DNA of 64,000 nt from Marmoricola endophyticus (lineage in GTDB: Bacteria; Actinomycetota; Actinomycetes; Propionibacteriales; Nocardioidaceae): contig NZ_BMKQ01000002.1 in assembly GCF_014644415.1 (NCBI RefSeq), positions 207,646 to 271,645 on the forward strand, in the 5' to 3' direction. Shown here piece after piece: positions 29,667 to 38,878 of the stretch. The number at the start of each line of letters is the position of its first letter. Position 1 is the first letter of the stretch. The notes below the pieces were generated by a model that saw only the letters and a program-made list of their open reading frames with translations, was not told the origin of the DNA and did not search any database. The position numbers and the translations under genes were made by a program.

Positions 29667-30614
29667 GTGAGCGAGGACAGGCTGGTGTGGGTGCCGTTCG
29701 GTGCCGAGCGCCTGGGGGAGACGACCTTCGACGGGCTGCGCGTGGAGACGCAGAAGCCCGGGATCGACTGGCGGGTCGACGAGGGCGGTGCCCCGCAGAG
29801 TGCCGCCGACGTCCGGTTCTGGGTCATGCCGTACGGCTTCTCCAACCAGGTGCACGACCAGCAGATGATCGAGGCGATGCCGAACCTCGAGGTGGTCCAG
29901 ACGCTGTCCGCGGGGGTCGAGCACGTCCGGCCGCACGTCCCCGCGCACGTCACCCTGTGCAACGCCCGCGGCGTCCACGACGCCTCCACGGCCGAGCTCG
30001 CGGTGGGCCTCGCGATCGCGTCGCTGCGCGGGATCCCCGACTACGTCCGCGAGGCCGAGCACCGGGTGTGGCGCCAGCGGATGCAGCCGGCGCTGGCCGA
30101 CCGCCGGGTGATGATCCTCGGCTACGGCTCGATCGGCGAGGCCATCGAGCGCCGGCTGGTGCCCTTCGAGACCGAGGTCGTGCGGGTGGCGCGCACCGCC
30201 CGCGAGGGGGTGCACGGGTTCGAGGAGATCCCGGCGCTGCTCCCCGAGGTCGACGTGGTGATCCTCGTCGTGCCGGCCACCGAGCAGACCGTCGGGATGG
30301 TCGACGCCGCGTTCCTCGCCTCGATGAAGGACGGCGCCCTGCTGGTGAACGTCGCGCGCGGGTCGATCGTGGACAGCGACGCGCTGCTCGCCGAGCTGCG
30401 CCGCGAGCGGATCACCGCGGCGCTCGACGTCGTCGACACCGAGCCGATGCCCGAGGACCACCCGTTGTGGGGCGCTCCGGGGCTGCTGCTCAGCCCGCAC
30501 GTCGGGGGTACGACCGACGCGATGTGGCCGCGCGCGTACCGCATGGTCGCTGCGCAGCTCACCCGGTACGCCGCCGGCGAGGAGCTGGCCAACGTGATGA
30601 ACGGCCCCTACTGA
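29667..30614 (+). CDS. D-isomer-specific 2-hydroxyacid dehydrogenase
   Basis: 315 residues. NAD-binding GYGSIGEAIERRL (around residue 152), catalytic Arg in VNVARGSIVDSDAL, Glu in DVVDTEPMPEDHPLW and His in LSPHVGGTTDAMW. The family reduces 2-keto acids or oxidises D-2-hydroxyacids; the exact substrate is not visible. GTG 29667 lies 11 bp after the TetR gene, so co-transcription is likely. Confidence 0.9.
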   Translation: MSEDRLVWVPFGAERLGETTFDGLRVETQKPGIDWRVDEGGAPQSAADVRFWVMPYGFSNQVHDQQMIEAMPNLEVVQTLSAGVEHVRPHVPAHVTLCNARGVHDASTAELAVGLAIASLRGIPDYVREAEHRVWRQRMQPALADRRVMILGYGSIGEAIERRLVPFETEVVRVARTAREGVHGFEEIPALLPEVDVVILVVPATEQTVGMVDAAFLASMKDGALLVNVARGSIVDSDALLAELRRERITAALDVVDTEPMPEDHPLWGAPGLLLSPHVGGTTDAMWPRAYRMVAAQLTRYAAGEELANVMNGPY

Positions 30615-30693
30615 CCGCGAGACGTCGCGTACACGCGACGTCTCGGAGTACCGGTCGGCGAGGCGTCGCGTACACGCGACGTCTCGCGGTCAG
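30611..30693. terminator. Bidirectional double-hairpin terminator
   Basis: Two hairpins, GAGACGTCGCGT/ACGCGACGTCTC (30619-30644) and GAGGCGTCGCGT/ACGCGACGTCTC (30660-30685), lie within a larger inverted repeat whose arms begin CTGACCGC (30611) and end GCGGTCAG (30693). It sits exactly between two convergent genes and contains the stop codon of the dehydrogenase. No T-run, as common in high-GC genomes. Confidence 0.7.
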
Positions 30694-30694
30694 G

Positions 30695-31963
30695 TCAGGC
30701 GCCGGCGACGACTTCGGCGAGCTGGTCCAGCCCCCAGAGCAGGTCCTCCTCGGAGATCACCAGCGGGGGTGCGAGGCGGATGGTGGAGCCGTGGGTGTCC
30801 TTGGCCAGGACCCGGCGCGCCATCAGTGCCTCGCACACGTCGCGGCCCGAGCCGACCTTCGGGTCGATGTCGATGCCGGCCCACAGCCCGCGCACGCGCA
30901 CGGCGAGGACCCCGTTGCCGATCAGCTTCTCCAGCCGGTCGCGCATGATCTCGCCGAGCGCGGTGGCGCGCTGCTGGAAGTCGCCGGTCGCGAGCATCGA
31001 GACGACCTCGCGGCCGACCGCGCAGGCCAGCGGGTTGCCGCCGAAGGTGCTGCCGTGCTGGCCGGGGCGCAGCACGCCGAGCACGTTCTTGTCCGCGGCG
31101 ACCGCCGAGACCGGCACGATGCCGCCGCCGAGCGCCTTGCCGAGGATGTAGACGTCCGGCACGACGTCCTCGTGGTCGCAGGCGAACGTCCTGCCCGTAC
31201 GACCGAGGCCGGCCTGGATCTCGTCGGCGACCATCAGCACCTGGTGGGCGTCGCAGATCTCGCGGACGCCGCGGAGGTAGCCGTCCGGCGGGATCAGCAC
31301 GCCGCCCTCGCCCTGGATCGGCTCGAGGAGCACGGCGACGGTGCGGTCGGTGATCGCCGCCCGCAGCGCGTCGAGGTCGCCGTACTCCACCGTGACGAAG
31401 CCGGGGGCGAACGGGCCGAAGCCGTTGCGCGCCGCGGCGTCGTCGGAGAAGCCGACGATGGTGGAGGTACGCCCGTGGAAGTTGCCGCTCATCACGACGA
31501 TCTCGGCGGTGTCGTCGGGTACGCCCTTGACCTCGTAGCCCCACTTCCGCGCGACCTTGAGGGCGGTCTCGACCGCCTCGGCGCCGGAGTTCATCGGCAG
31601 CACCATGTCCTTGCCGGTGAGGTCGCCGAGCTCGGAGCAGAAGGCGCCGAACTGGTCGTGCACGAACGCGCGGCTGGTCAGGGTGACCTTGTCCAGCTGC
31701 TCGTGGGCGGCCTGCAGCAGCGCGGGGTGGCCGTGGCCGAAGTTGAGCGCGGAGTAGCCGGCCAGCATGTCGAGGAACGCGCGGCCGTCGACGTCGGTCA
31801 TCCAGGCGCCCTCGGCGTGGGCGACGACGACCGGCAGGGGGTGGTAGTTGTGCGCCGTCCGCGACTCCGCCAGCTCCATCTGCTCGTGCGTGTGGAGCGG
31901 CGCGGTCGGGTCGAGCGGCTGGTCCTGGGAGCGGGGGTCCTTGCCCGTGAGGTCGGTGGTCAT
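30695..31963 (-). CDS. rocD: Ornithine aminotransferase
   Basis: 422-residue class III PLP aminotransferase converting ornithine and 2-oxoglutarate to glutamate semialdehyde. Signatures: MNSGAEAVETALKVARKWGYEVKG, MVADEIQAGLGRTGRTFACDHE, the PLP Lys in YILGKALGGGIVPVSA and HGSTFGGNPLACAVG. ATG 31963 is preceded by an AGGAGG ribosome site. Divergent from dnaG; TATGGT on the minus strand (32018-32013) is a possible -10. Confidence 0.93.
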   Translation of the reverse strand: MTTDLTGKDPRSQDQPLDPTAPLHTHEQMELAESRTAHNYHPLPVVVAHAEGAWMTDVDGRAFLDMLAGYSALNFGHGHPALLQAAHEQLDKVTLTSRAFVHDQFGAFCSELGDLTGKDMVLPMNSGAEAVETALKVARKWGYEVKGVPDDTAEIVVMSGNFHGRTSTIVGFSDDAAARNGFGPFAPGFVTVEYGDLDALRAAITDRTVAVLLEPIQGEGGVLIPPDGYLRGVREICDAHQVLMVADEIQAGLGRTGRTFACDHEDVVPDVYILGKALGGGIVPVSAVAADKNVLGVLRPGQHGSTFGGNPLACAVGREVVSMLATGDFQQRATALGEIMRDRLEKLIGNGVLAVRVRGLWAGIDIDPKVGSGRDVCEALMARRVLAKDTHGSTIRLAPPLVISEEDLLWGLDQLAEVVAGA

Positions 31964-32119
31964 CGAAGGCCTCCTGGTGCCGTGCAGACGTGGTGCGGAG
32001 ATCGGGATTTCGACCATAACGTGAGCCGGCGGAAGGGCATACTCCGTCCTCGCTGCCTACTCCGCCCGCACGGGCGTCGCCCGGCTGTGGACGGCGGCCG
32101 GGACTGCCCGGCCGGACCG

Positions 32120-32125
32120 TAGACT
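32120..32125 (+). promoter_or_regulatory. Leaderless -10 element of dnaG
   Basis: TAGACT followed by exactly 7 nt and the GTG start at 32133. No convincing -35 at the normal distance. Confidence 0.55.
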
Positions 32126-32132
32126 CCGCGAC

Positions 32133-33998
32133 GTGGCAGGGCGCATCCGTGAGGAGGACATCGCCGAGGTGCGCGAGAAGGCGCGCATCGACGACATCGT
32201 CTCCGACTACGTGACGCTGCGCCCCGCCGGCGGCGGCTCGTTCAAGGGCCTGTGCCCATTCCACGACGAGAAGAGCCCGAGCTTCAACGTCAACCCCAGC
32301 CGCGGCTTCTACCACTGCTTCGGCTGCCAGGTGGGCGGCGACGTGATCAGCTTCCTCATGGAGATCGACAAGATCTCCTTCACCGAGACCGTCGAGCGGC
32401 TGGCGGAGAAGACCGGCGTCCAGCTGCGGTACGAGGAGGGCGGCCCGGCAAGCCCGTCGGGCCCGCAGCGCGGCCGGCTGGTCGAGGCGCACCGCGTCGC
32501 GCAGGAGTACTACGCCGAGCGGCTGCGCGGGCCTGACGCCCTCGCGGCACGGCAGTTCCTCGGCGGGCGCGGCTTCGACCAGGCGGCCGCCGAGCACTTC
32601 GGCGTCGGGTTCTCCCCGCGCGGTGGGGAGGAGCTCTACCGCCACCTGCGCGACCGCGGGTTCACCGACGAGGAGCTGGTCACCTCCGGGCTGGTCGGCA
32701 GCTCCGGGCGCGGCCCGTACGACCGCTTCCGCGGCCGGCTGATGTGGCCGATCCGGGAGGCCGGCGGCGACACCATCGGCTTCGGCGCGCGGCGGATCTT
32801 CGACGACGACCGGATCGAGGCGAAGTACCTCAACACCTCCGAGACGCCGATCTACAAGAAGTCCCACGTCCTCTACGGCATCGACCTGGCGCGCAAGGAC
32901 ATCGCCCGGGCCTCGCAGTGCGTGGTCGTCGAGGGCTACACCGACGTGATGGCCTGCCACCTGGCCGGCGTCACCACGGCCGTCGCCACCTGCGGGACCG
33001 CGTTCGGCGACGACCACGCCCGGGTGGTCCGTCGGCTGCTGCACGACCACGAGGAGTTCCGCGGCGAGGTGATCTTCACCTTCGACGGCGACGAGGCGGG
33101 GCAGCGGGCGGCGATGAAGGCCTTCGAGGGCGACCAGCAGTTCGTCTCCCAGACGTACGTCGCGGTGGAGCCGGACGGGCTGGACCCCTGTGACGTGCGC
33201 CAGCAGAAGGGCGAGGCCGAGGTGCGCGAGCTCGTCGCCCGGAGGGTGCCGCTGTACCGGTTCGTCCTCGGCAACGTCGTCAAGAGGTACGACCTCGACC
33301 GCGCGGACGGCCGGATCGACGCGCTGCGCGCCGCCGCGAAGCTGGTCACCTCGATCCGGGACCGGTCGAAGATCGACGCCTTCGCCCGCGAGCTGGCGGG
33401 GATGCTCGGCATCGACCCGGACGAGGCGCGCCGCGAGGTACGACGCGCGTCCTCACGTGGCGGTCGGAACGAGGCGCCCGCGCGACCCGTGGCGGCGGCG
33501 CCGGCGGAGGCCGGCGTACCCCTCCCGGAGCGGCGCGACCCCCGTCTGGCCATGGAGCGCGAGACCCTCAAGCTCGTCGTGCAGCACCCCGACCTGACGG
33601 TGTCGGCCACCCGGGACGTGGACGGCACCGATTTCACGCACCCGGCCTACCGGGCGGTCTGGGAGTGCGTCGGTCGGCGCGGCGGGCCGGTCGCGGCGAC
33701 CGGCCAGTGGGCGGCTGACCTGGCCGGCGCCACCGAGGACCCGGTGGTGCGCTCGCTGGTCAGCGAGCTCGCCGTCGAGCCGATCAGCAGCCACCAGGCG
33801 CCGAGTGCGTCGTACGCCGCCATGCACGTCTACCGCCTGCAGGAGCTCACCGCCCAGCGACGCATCGCCGACCTGAAGTCGCGGCTGCAGCGCACGAACC
33901 CGGTCGAGCAGGCGAGTGACTACAACAAGATGTTCGGCGAGCTGGTCGCCCTCGAGCAGCGCCGGCGCGAGCTGCGCGAGAAGAGCGTGGGCGAGTGA
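32133..33998 (+). CDS. dnaG: DNA primase
   Basis: 621 residues. N-terminal CHC2 zinc finger (LCPFHDEKSPSFNVNPSRGF then HCFGCQVGGDVISF), catalytic core with GFGARRIFDDD, Toprim motif VVVEGYTDVMACHLAGV and EVIFTFDGDEAGQRAAMKAF. The C-terminal ~170 residues form the helicase-binding domain. GTG 32133 encodes MAGRIREEDIAEVREKARI, the usual primase start. Overlaps the next gene by 4 bp. Confidence 0.97.
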   Translation: MAGRIREEDIAEVREKARIDDIVSDYVTLRPAGGGSFKGLCPFHDEKSPSFNVNPSRGFYHCFGCQVGGDVISFLMEIDKISFTETVERLAEKTGVQLRYEEGGPASPSGPQRGRLVEAHRVAQEYYAERLRGPDALAARQFLGGRGFDQAAAEHFGVGFSPRGGEELYRHLRDRGFTDEELVTSGLVGSSGRGPYDRFRGRLMWPIREAGGDTIGFGARRIFDDDRIEAKYLNTSETPIYKKSHVLYGIDLARKDIARASQCVVVEGYTDVMACHLAGVTTAVATCGTAFGDDHARVVRRLLHDHEEFRGEVIFTFDGDEAGQRAAMKAFEGDQQFVSQTYVAVEPDGLDPCDVRQQKGEAEVRELVARRVPLYRFVLGNVVKRYDLDRADGRIDALRAAAKLVTSIRDRSKIDAFARELAGMLGIDPDEARREVRRASSRGGRNEAPARPVAAAPAEAGVPLPERRDPRLAMERETLKLVVQHPDLTVSATRDVDGTDFTHPAYRAVWECVGRRGGPVAATGQWAADLAGATEDPVVRSLVSELAVEPISSHQAPSASYAAMHVYRLQELTAQRRIADLKSRLQRTNPVEQASDYNKMFGELVALEQRRRELREKSVGE

Positions 33999-34543
33999 GG
34001 CGCCCGACGCTGGCCGCGCGCCGCACCGGCCCGGGCCGCGACGTGCTCGCCCGGGCGGACCTCGGACCCGGAGAGCGAGTGCTCGCCGCGGAGCCGTTCG
34101 TGTCTCCGGAGCCCGGGGGCTGGCTCCTCGGCACCCGCCGCGCCTTCGTCGTGCTCCCTGCCGAGGGCGAGGTGCACAGAATCGTGTGGGAGCAGGTGCA
34201 CGATGCCGCGTGGGACCTCGACGATGCTCAGCTGACCGTCTCGGAGGTGGGCGAGTACGCACGCACCCGCCCCGTCCACCGGTTCGGCCTCGACGACCCC
34301 GGCCGGCTGCTGGAGCTGCTGCGTGAGCGGGTCTCGGCGTCCTTGCTCCTGCAGCGCCGGGTGAGCGTGTCCGGCCCGCTGGGCCTGCACGTCATCGCGC
34401 GGCGCGCGCCCGCCGGGTCGGGCGTGGACGGCGAGGTGACGTGGTACGTCGACTACGACGCCGGCCTGGACCCCGCCGATCCACTGGTCCGCGACCTGGC
34501 CTCCCGGGGGCTCGCCGAGGGGCGCGCCGAGATCGGAGCGTGA
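33995..34543 (+). CDS. Hypothetical protein coupled to dnaG
   Basis: 182 residues with no membrane segment or signal peptide. The middle (GERVLAAEPFVSPEPGGWLLGTRRAFVV through IVWEQVHDAAWDLDD) looks like a small beta-rich, PH-like domain; the C-terminal half has WYVDYDAGLDPADPLVRDLA. Its GTG overlaps the dnaG stop (GTGA). Function unknown; the coupling suggests it is expressed with primase. Confidence 0.8.
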   Translation: MRRPTLAARRTGPGRDVLARADLGPGERVLAAEPFVSPEPGGWLLGTRRAFVVLPAEGEVHRIVWEQVHDAAWDLDDAQLTVSEVGEYARTRPVHRFGLDDPGRLLELLRERVSASLLLQRRVSVSGPLGLHVIARRAPAGSGVDGEVTWYVDYDAGLDPADPLVRDLASRGLAEGRAEIGA

Positions 34544-34579
34544 GCCGGCCTCGATTCGTCCCAGGTCCGCGCTCGTTGC

Positions 34580-34585
34580 TACGCT
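34580..34585 (+). promoter_or_regulatory. Putative -10 of tRNA-Asn
   Basis: TACGCT lies 17 nt before the mature 5' end of tRNA-Asn, a distance suiting a short 5' leader. -35 not clear. Confidence 0.4.
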
Positions 34586-34602
34586 GACTCCGCTCCACGC
34601 GA

Positions 34603-34675
34603 TCCCCTGTAGCTCAATTGGCAGAGCATTCGACTGTTAATCGGAGGGTTGTTGGTTCGAGTCCAACCGGGGGAG
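34603..34675 (+). tRNA. tRNA-Asn (GTT)
   Basis: 73 nt. Acceptor TCCCCTG pairs with CGGGGGA (one G-U), D-arm AGCTCAATTGGCAGAGC, anticodon loop CTGTTAA with anticodon GTT, T-arm TTGGTTCGAGTCCAA, discriminator G. The 3' CCA is not encoded. Confidence 0.96.
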
Positions 34676-34683
34676 CAGCAGCT

Positions 34684-34712
34684 GACGGGTCCGGCCTCCG
34701 GCCGGACCCGTC
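34684..34712. terminator. Hairpin terminator after tRNA-Asn
   Basis: Perfect 12-bp stem GACGGGTCCGGC/GCCGGACCCGTC with a 5-nt loop, placed between the tRNA and the convergent carboxylesterase stop, so it can serve both. No T-run. Confidence 0.65.
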
Positions 34713-34719
34713 CGTGCGT

Positions 34720-36216
34720 TCAGCGCTCGGGCCAGAGCAGCCGACGTTGCGGGTCGGGGTCGTCAAGCACGGTGCCGTCCCCGGGGCCGCCGAAGCGCCG
34801 GGTGTGCCGCATCTCGCCGTACGCCGGCCAGCCGGGGTCGCCGTCGGTCACGAAGCGGACCCAGGCGGCGTGCATGTCGTCGGCGAGCGCCTGCGGGGCG
34901 TCCGGCCCGGTCATCCACTGGCCCTCGGGGTCGGCGAGGTTGTCGAAGGCGAAGCCGATCTCCAGGGCGTGGGTCGCGCCGAGCACGCCGTCGAGGACCG
35001 GCGTGCGCCAGCCGAACTGGTAGACGAAGGTGTCCCTGCCCTGGGCCAGGCGGGTCTCGGCCAGCCGCACCGCCGGCACCCGGAAGAACCAGTCGGTCAG
35101 CCCGGCGACCACGACGTCGTAGGGGGTCGCGGCGTCGGCGGCGAGGATCTCGTAGGCGTCGTCGGGAGCGCCGTACGCCCCGAGCATCATCCGCGCGAGC
35201 GGCTCGTCGACCACGGGCGCGAGCGGGTAGAGGAAGAGCGTGTGCTCGGTGTCGTTGCTCCCGATCAGCAGGTCCACCGGAGCGCCGTCGCCGGCCGCGA
35301 CCACGTCGTACGGGCGGCCCGTCACGCTCACGCCGTCGACCACCGGCTCGAACGGCATGCCGTTCGCGGAGATCTCCCGCCACCGCGCGCGGTCCTGGTC
35401 GCCGCTGATCGCGGCCGTCAGCGCGAGCTGGGTGCTGACGAGGTCCTCGACGGGGACGGTGGCGATGGCCTCGCCGGTCGGCTCGACCCCGAGCCGCTCG
35501 GCCAGGGCGGCCGTGACGAGCGAGGCGGTCTGTGGGGTGAGCACGTGGTGCCCGGCGCCGCTCTCGGCGATGACGCGCTGGAACAGACCTCGGGCCGCCG
35601 GCATCGCGGTCAGCGTCGTCACGCTCATGGCACCGGCCGACTCGCCGGCGATGGTGACGCGACCGGGGTCACCGCCGAACGCGGCGATGTTGTCGTGCAC
35701 CCAGCGCAGCGCGGCGACCTGGTCGAGCAGGCCCCGGTTGTCGGGGCGGTCGGGCAGGTGCGCGAAGCCGTCCACACCCAGCCGGTAGTTGAGGGTCACG
35801 GTGACGACGCCGTCGCGCGCGAACGCCCCGCCGGCGTACGTCGGCACGGCGCCGCTGCCGTTGACGAACGCGCCGCCGTGGATCCAGACCAGCACCGGGA
35901 GCCCCTCGGTCGACGGGTCCGGGGTCCAGACGTTCAGGTTGAGACATTCCGACCCGGCGATCTGCGGCTCGACCAGCAGCGAGGAGACCTCCGTGCGGAA
36001 GGGACCCTTGGGCACGGTCGCGCCGTAGGCCGAGCAGTCGCGCTCCTCGGTCCACGGCTCGTGCGGGGCGGGTGCCTCGAAGCGGAGGTCGCCGAACGGG
36101 GGAGCGGCGTAGGGGATGCCGCGGAAGACCGCGACGCCGCCCTCCTGCACCCCGCGGACGGGACCGCTGGTGGTCGTGGCACGTGGCTCGGTGGTGGTCA
36201 CGGGCCCATTGGACAC
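34720..36216 (-). CDS. Type-B carboxylesterase
   Basis: 498-residue alpha/beta hydrolase. The N-terminal FRGIPYAAPPFGDLRFEAP and ECLNLNVWTP are family marks; oxyanion region WIHGGAFVNGSG; nucleophile Ser in IAGESAGAMSV; the acid/His pair lies in the C-terminal half (near GATHALEIGFAFDN). It cleaves carboxylic esters; no signal peptide is evident, so cytoplasmic. GTG 36216 is the longest plausible start; GTG 36201 is an alternative. Confidence 0.9.
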   Translation of the reverse strand: MSNGPVTTTEPRATTTSGPVRGVQEGGVAVFRGIPYAAPPFGDLRFEAPAPHEPWTEERDCSAYGATVPKGPFRTEVSSLLVEPQIAGSECLNLNVWTPDPSTEGLPVLVWIHGGAFVNGSGAVPTYAGGAFARDGVVTVTLNYRLGVDGFAHLPDRPDNRGLLDQVAALRWVHDNIAAFGGDPGRVTIAGESAGAMSVTTLTAMPAARGLFQRVIAESGAGHHVLTPQTASLVTAALAERLGVEPTGEAIATVPVEDLVSTQLALTAAISGDQDRARWREISANGMPFEPVVDGVSVTGRPYDVVAAGDGAPVDLLIGSNDTEHTLFLYPLAPVVDEPLARMMLGAYGAPDDAYEILAADAATPYDVVVAGLTDWFFRVPAVRLAETRLAQGRDTFVYQFGWRTPVLDGVLGATHALEIGFAFDNLADPEGQWMTGPDAPQALADDMHAAWVRFVTDGDPGWPAYGEMRHTRRFGGPGDGTVLDDPDPQRRLLWPER

Positions 36217-36321
36217 CCCGAGCGGGACACCAGGGCGGTCGACCGGTTCGTACCCGGGGCCGCCGCGGCTCCTCGCGGCGCCGAGACGTCACCGTGGTCG
36301 CCCGGTGCTTGACTGACCTCG

Positions 36322-37116
36322 ATGGCCGGCGATCCCACGATCTCGATGCTCTGGGAGCGGGACGAGCCGTTGGCCGCACTCGCCGACCGGTTCGGCTTCG
36401 CAGGCGTCGGCGAGGCTGTGGGGTGGCTGCGGGAGACGCTGCGGACGGCCGGGATCGGGCAGGTGGAGCAGTGCGACCGCCTGGTGCTCAGCGCCTCGAA
36501 CCTGCTGGCCGTCATCACCGTCGACGGACGTCGCTACGTCGCCAAGTGCTGCGCGGACCCCTCGCGCTTAGCGCGTCTGCGCGAGATCGACTCGCTGGTC
36601 TCCTGGCTCGGGGCCGAGGGGCTGCCCGTCGCGGCGCGGCACGGTGACCCCAGGCGGGCCGAGAGGGAGGGCATCTCGGTCGGCCTCGCGCCGATGGTCG
36701 GCGGTGACCTGCTCGACGTCGGCGATCCCGAGCAGGTGGTCGCCGCCGGACGTGCCCTGGCCGAGCTGCACGTCGCGCTGACGGCGTACCCCCTGGGGGT
36801 CGGTGCCGATCAGCACCTGCCCGGCGAGCAGCTGGTGCACGGCGACTTCCGGTCGGCCAACGTCCTGTACGCCCGAGGTCCGGGCATCACGTGCGTCCTC
36901 GACTTCGACGACGTCTGCTATCGCAGCAGGACCGCCGATCTCGCGCAGGCAGCGGTGCTGCTCGGGACGAGGTACCACGCATGGCGTCCGACCGAGGTCG
37001 GCGCACGGACGCGGTTCCTGGCCGCCTACAGCGAGGTCGCTCCGCTGGGGAGCGAGGAACGAGCCGCTCTCGACCGCGACATCACTGCGGTCCTGGGCCA
37101 CTTCGGCTGGACCTGA
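36322..37116 (+). CDS. APH-like phosphotransferase
   Basis: 264 residues with the aminoglycoside-phosphotransferase/choline-kinase fold. Catalytic loop LVHGDFRSANVL (HGDxxxxN) and metal site CVLDFDDV; upstream ATP-site Lys in RRYVAKCCADP. Such proteins phosphorylate small hydroxyl compounds; resistance is only one possibility and cannot be inferred here. Alone, between the esterase and the helicase. Confidence 0.85.
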   Translation: MAGDPTISMLWERDEPLAALADRFGFAGVGEAVGWLRETLRTAGIGQVEQCDRLVLSASNLLAVITVDGRRYVAKCCADPSRLARLREIDSLVSWLGAEGLPVAARHGDPRRAEREGISVGLAPMVGGDLLDVGDPEQVVAAGRALAELHVALTAYPLGVGADQHLPGEQLVHGDFRSANVLYARGPGITCVLDFDDVCYRSRTADLAQAAVLLGTRYHAWRPTEVGARTRFLAAYSEVAPLGSEERAALDRDITAVLGHFGWT

Positions 37117-37151
37117 GCGACGCAGGATTCGGCGGCAGGCTCCAGGCGGCC

Positions 37152-37157
37152 TAGGCT
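37152..37157 (+). promoter_or_regulatory. Leaderless -10 element of the DEAD-box gene
   Basis: TAGGCT followed by 6 nt and GTG 37164. Confidence 0.5.
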
Positions 37158-37163
37158 TCAGCG

Positions 37164-38861
37164 GTGAGTGAGCAGGACCAGCAGCAGCCAGCCTTCGCCG
37201 ACCTCGGCCTCTCGGAGCCGGTGATGAGGGCGCTGGCCGACGTCGGCTACGAGACCCCGTCGCCGATCCAGGCGCAGGCGATCCCCCTGCTCCTCGAGGG
37301 CAGGCACGTCGTCGGGCTGGCGCAGACCGGCACCGGCAAGACGGCGGCGTTCGCGCTGCCGATCCTGTCCCACATCGACCTCTCGGTCCCCGCCGGCTCG
37401 GGACCGCAGGTGCTCGTGCTCGCGCCGACGCGCGAGCTCGCGCTGCAGGTCTCCGAGGCGTTCGGGTCGTACGCCGCCCACCTCCCCGACCTGCGTGTCC
37501 TGCCCGTCTACGGCGGCCAGGGGTACGGCGTCCAGCTCTCCGCGCTGCGCCGTGGCGTCCACGTCGTCGTCGGCACGCCGGGCCGCGTCATGGACCACCT
37601 GGAGAAGGGGACCCTCGACCTCTCCGGTCTGCGCCACGTCGTCCTGGACGAGGCCGACGAGATGCTCAACATGGGCTTCGCCGAGGACGTCGAGACCATC
37701 CTCGCCGACACCCCCGAGAACAAGCAGGTCGCGCTGTTCTCCGCCACGATGCCGGCCGCGATCCGGCGGATCGCCGAGCGGCACGCCCCGGGCGCGGAGC
37801 AGGTGACCGTCCAGGGCGGGAGCCGTACCGCCGCGAACGTCACCCAGCGCTACCTCTTCGCGCCGTGGCCGCAGAAGGTCGACGCGCTGACCCGGATCCT
37901 CGAGGTCGAGTCCTTCGACGCCGCGATCGTGTTCGTCCGCACCAAGCAGGCCACCGAGGAGGTCGCCGAGAAGCTGCGGGCGCGGGGGTTCTCCGCTGCC
38001 GCCATCAACGGCGACATCGTCCAGCAGCAGCGCGAGCGCACGGTCGAGGCGCTGCGCTCGGGTGCGCTCGACGTGCTGGTCGCCACCGACGTCGCGGCCC
38101 GCGGACTGGACGTCGAGCGAGTCAGCCACGTCATCAACTTCGACATCCCCACCGACACCGAGGCGTACGTCCACCGGATCGGCCGCACCGGTCGGGCGGG
38201 CCGCTCGGGCGACGCGATCAGCTTCGTCACGCCGCGCGAGAAGCACCTCCTGCGGGCCATCGAGAAGGCCACGAAGCAGAAGATCGAGGAGATGCCCAAG
38301 CCGAGCGTCGCCGACGTCAACGCGACCCGTGTCGTGCGGTTCACGGAGGCGATCACCGCCGCGCTGGGCGACTCCCAGCTGCCGGTGCTGCGCGACCTGA
38401 TCGGCTCGTACGCCGCCGACAACGACAAGGACCCGCTGGACGTGGCCGCTGCCATCGCGGTCCTGGCCCAGGACGGCGAGCCGATGTTCGCCGAGGACGA
38501 GCCCGAGCCGCCGCGCAGCAAGGAGCGTCCGTCCGGCCCGCGTCGGACGACGTGGCGGATCGCCGTGGGCAAGCGGCACCGCGTCGAGCCGCGGCAGATC
38601 GTCGGCGCGCTGGCCAACGAGGGCGGCCTGCGCCGTGGCGACTTCGGCAAGATCGAGATCCGGCCGAACTTCTCCCTGGTCGAGCTCCCCGAGCTCTCCG
38701 CCGAGACGCTGCAGAAGCTGTCGACCACCCGGATCTCGGGGATCCTGATCGACATCCGACCCGACCGCGGCCGCCCGTCGGGCGGGACTGGCGGTCCCCG
38801 GCGCACCGGCGACGGCCCGCCGAAGAAGGCACGGCACAAGAAGTCCGACCAGTCTCGCTAG
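37164..38861 (+). CDS. DEAD-box RNA helicase
   Basis: 565 residues. Q motif TPSPIQAQAI, Walker A AQTGTGKTAAFALP, DEAD box VVLDEADEMLNMGF, motif III LFSATMP, and motif VI HRIGRTGRAGRSGD. The C-terminal ~110 residues (WRIAVGKRHRVEPRQIVGAL, then IEIRPNFSLVELP) are a DbpA-like RNA-binding domain, and the tail is basic. CsdA/DeaD-type helicases act in ribosome assembly and mRNA decay, often at low temperature. Confidence 0.94.
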   Translation: MSEQDQQQPAFADLGLSEPVMRALADVGYETPSPIQAQAIPLLLEGRHVVGLAQTGTGKTAAFALPILSHIDLSVPAGSGPQVLVLAPTRELALQVSEAFGSYAAHLPDLRVLPVYGGQGYGVQLSALRRGVHVVVGTPGRVMDHLEKGTLDLSGLRHVVLDEADEMLNMGFAEDVETILADTPENKQVALFSATMPAAIRRIAERHAPGAEQVTVQGGSRTAANVTQRYLFAPWPQKVDALTRILEVESFDAAIVFVRTKQATEEVAEKLRARGFSAAAINGDIVQQQRERTVEALRSGALDVLVATDVAARGLDVERVSHVINFDIPTDTEAYVHRIGRTGRAGRSGDAISFVTPREKHLLRAIEKATKQKIEEMPKPSVADVNATRVVRFTEAITAALGDSQLPVLRDLIGSYAADNDKDPLDVAAAIAVLAQDGEPMFAEDEPEPPRSKERPSGPRRTTWRIAVGKRHRVEPRQIVGALANEGGLRRGDFGKIEIRPNFSLVELPELSAETLQKLSTTRISGILIDIRPDRGRPSGGTGGPRRTGDGPPKKARHKKSDQSR

Positions 38862-38864
38862 GGT
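38859..38864 (+). promoter_or_regulatory. Putative -10 of tRNA-Met
   Basis: TAGGGT overlaps the helicase stop codon (TAG at 38859-38861) and lies 14 nt upstream of the mature tRNA. Confidence 0.4.
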
Positions 38865-38878
38865 CGTCCGTGCTTCCC

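Noticed and set aside
30690..33050. 786-codon minus-strand frame across rocD and dnaG
   Set aside because: Runs out of frame through rocD and antisense to dnaG; composition is that of a frame shadow.
36322..37116. Aminoglycoside resistance gene
   Set aside because: Only the general phosphotransferase motifs are present; the fold covers many small-molecule kinases, so no resistance claim is made.
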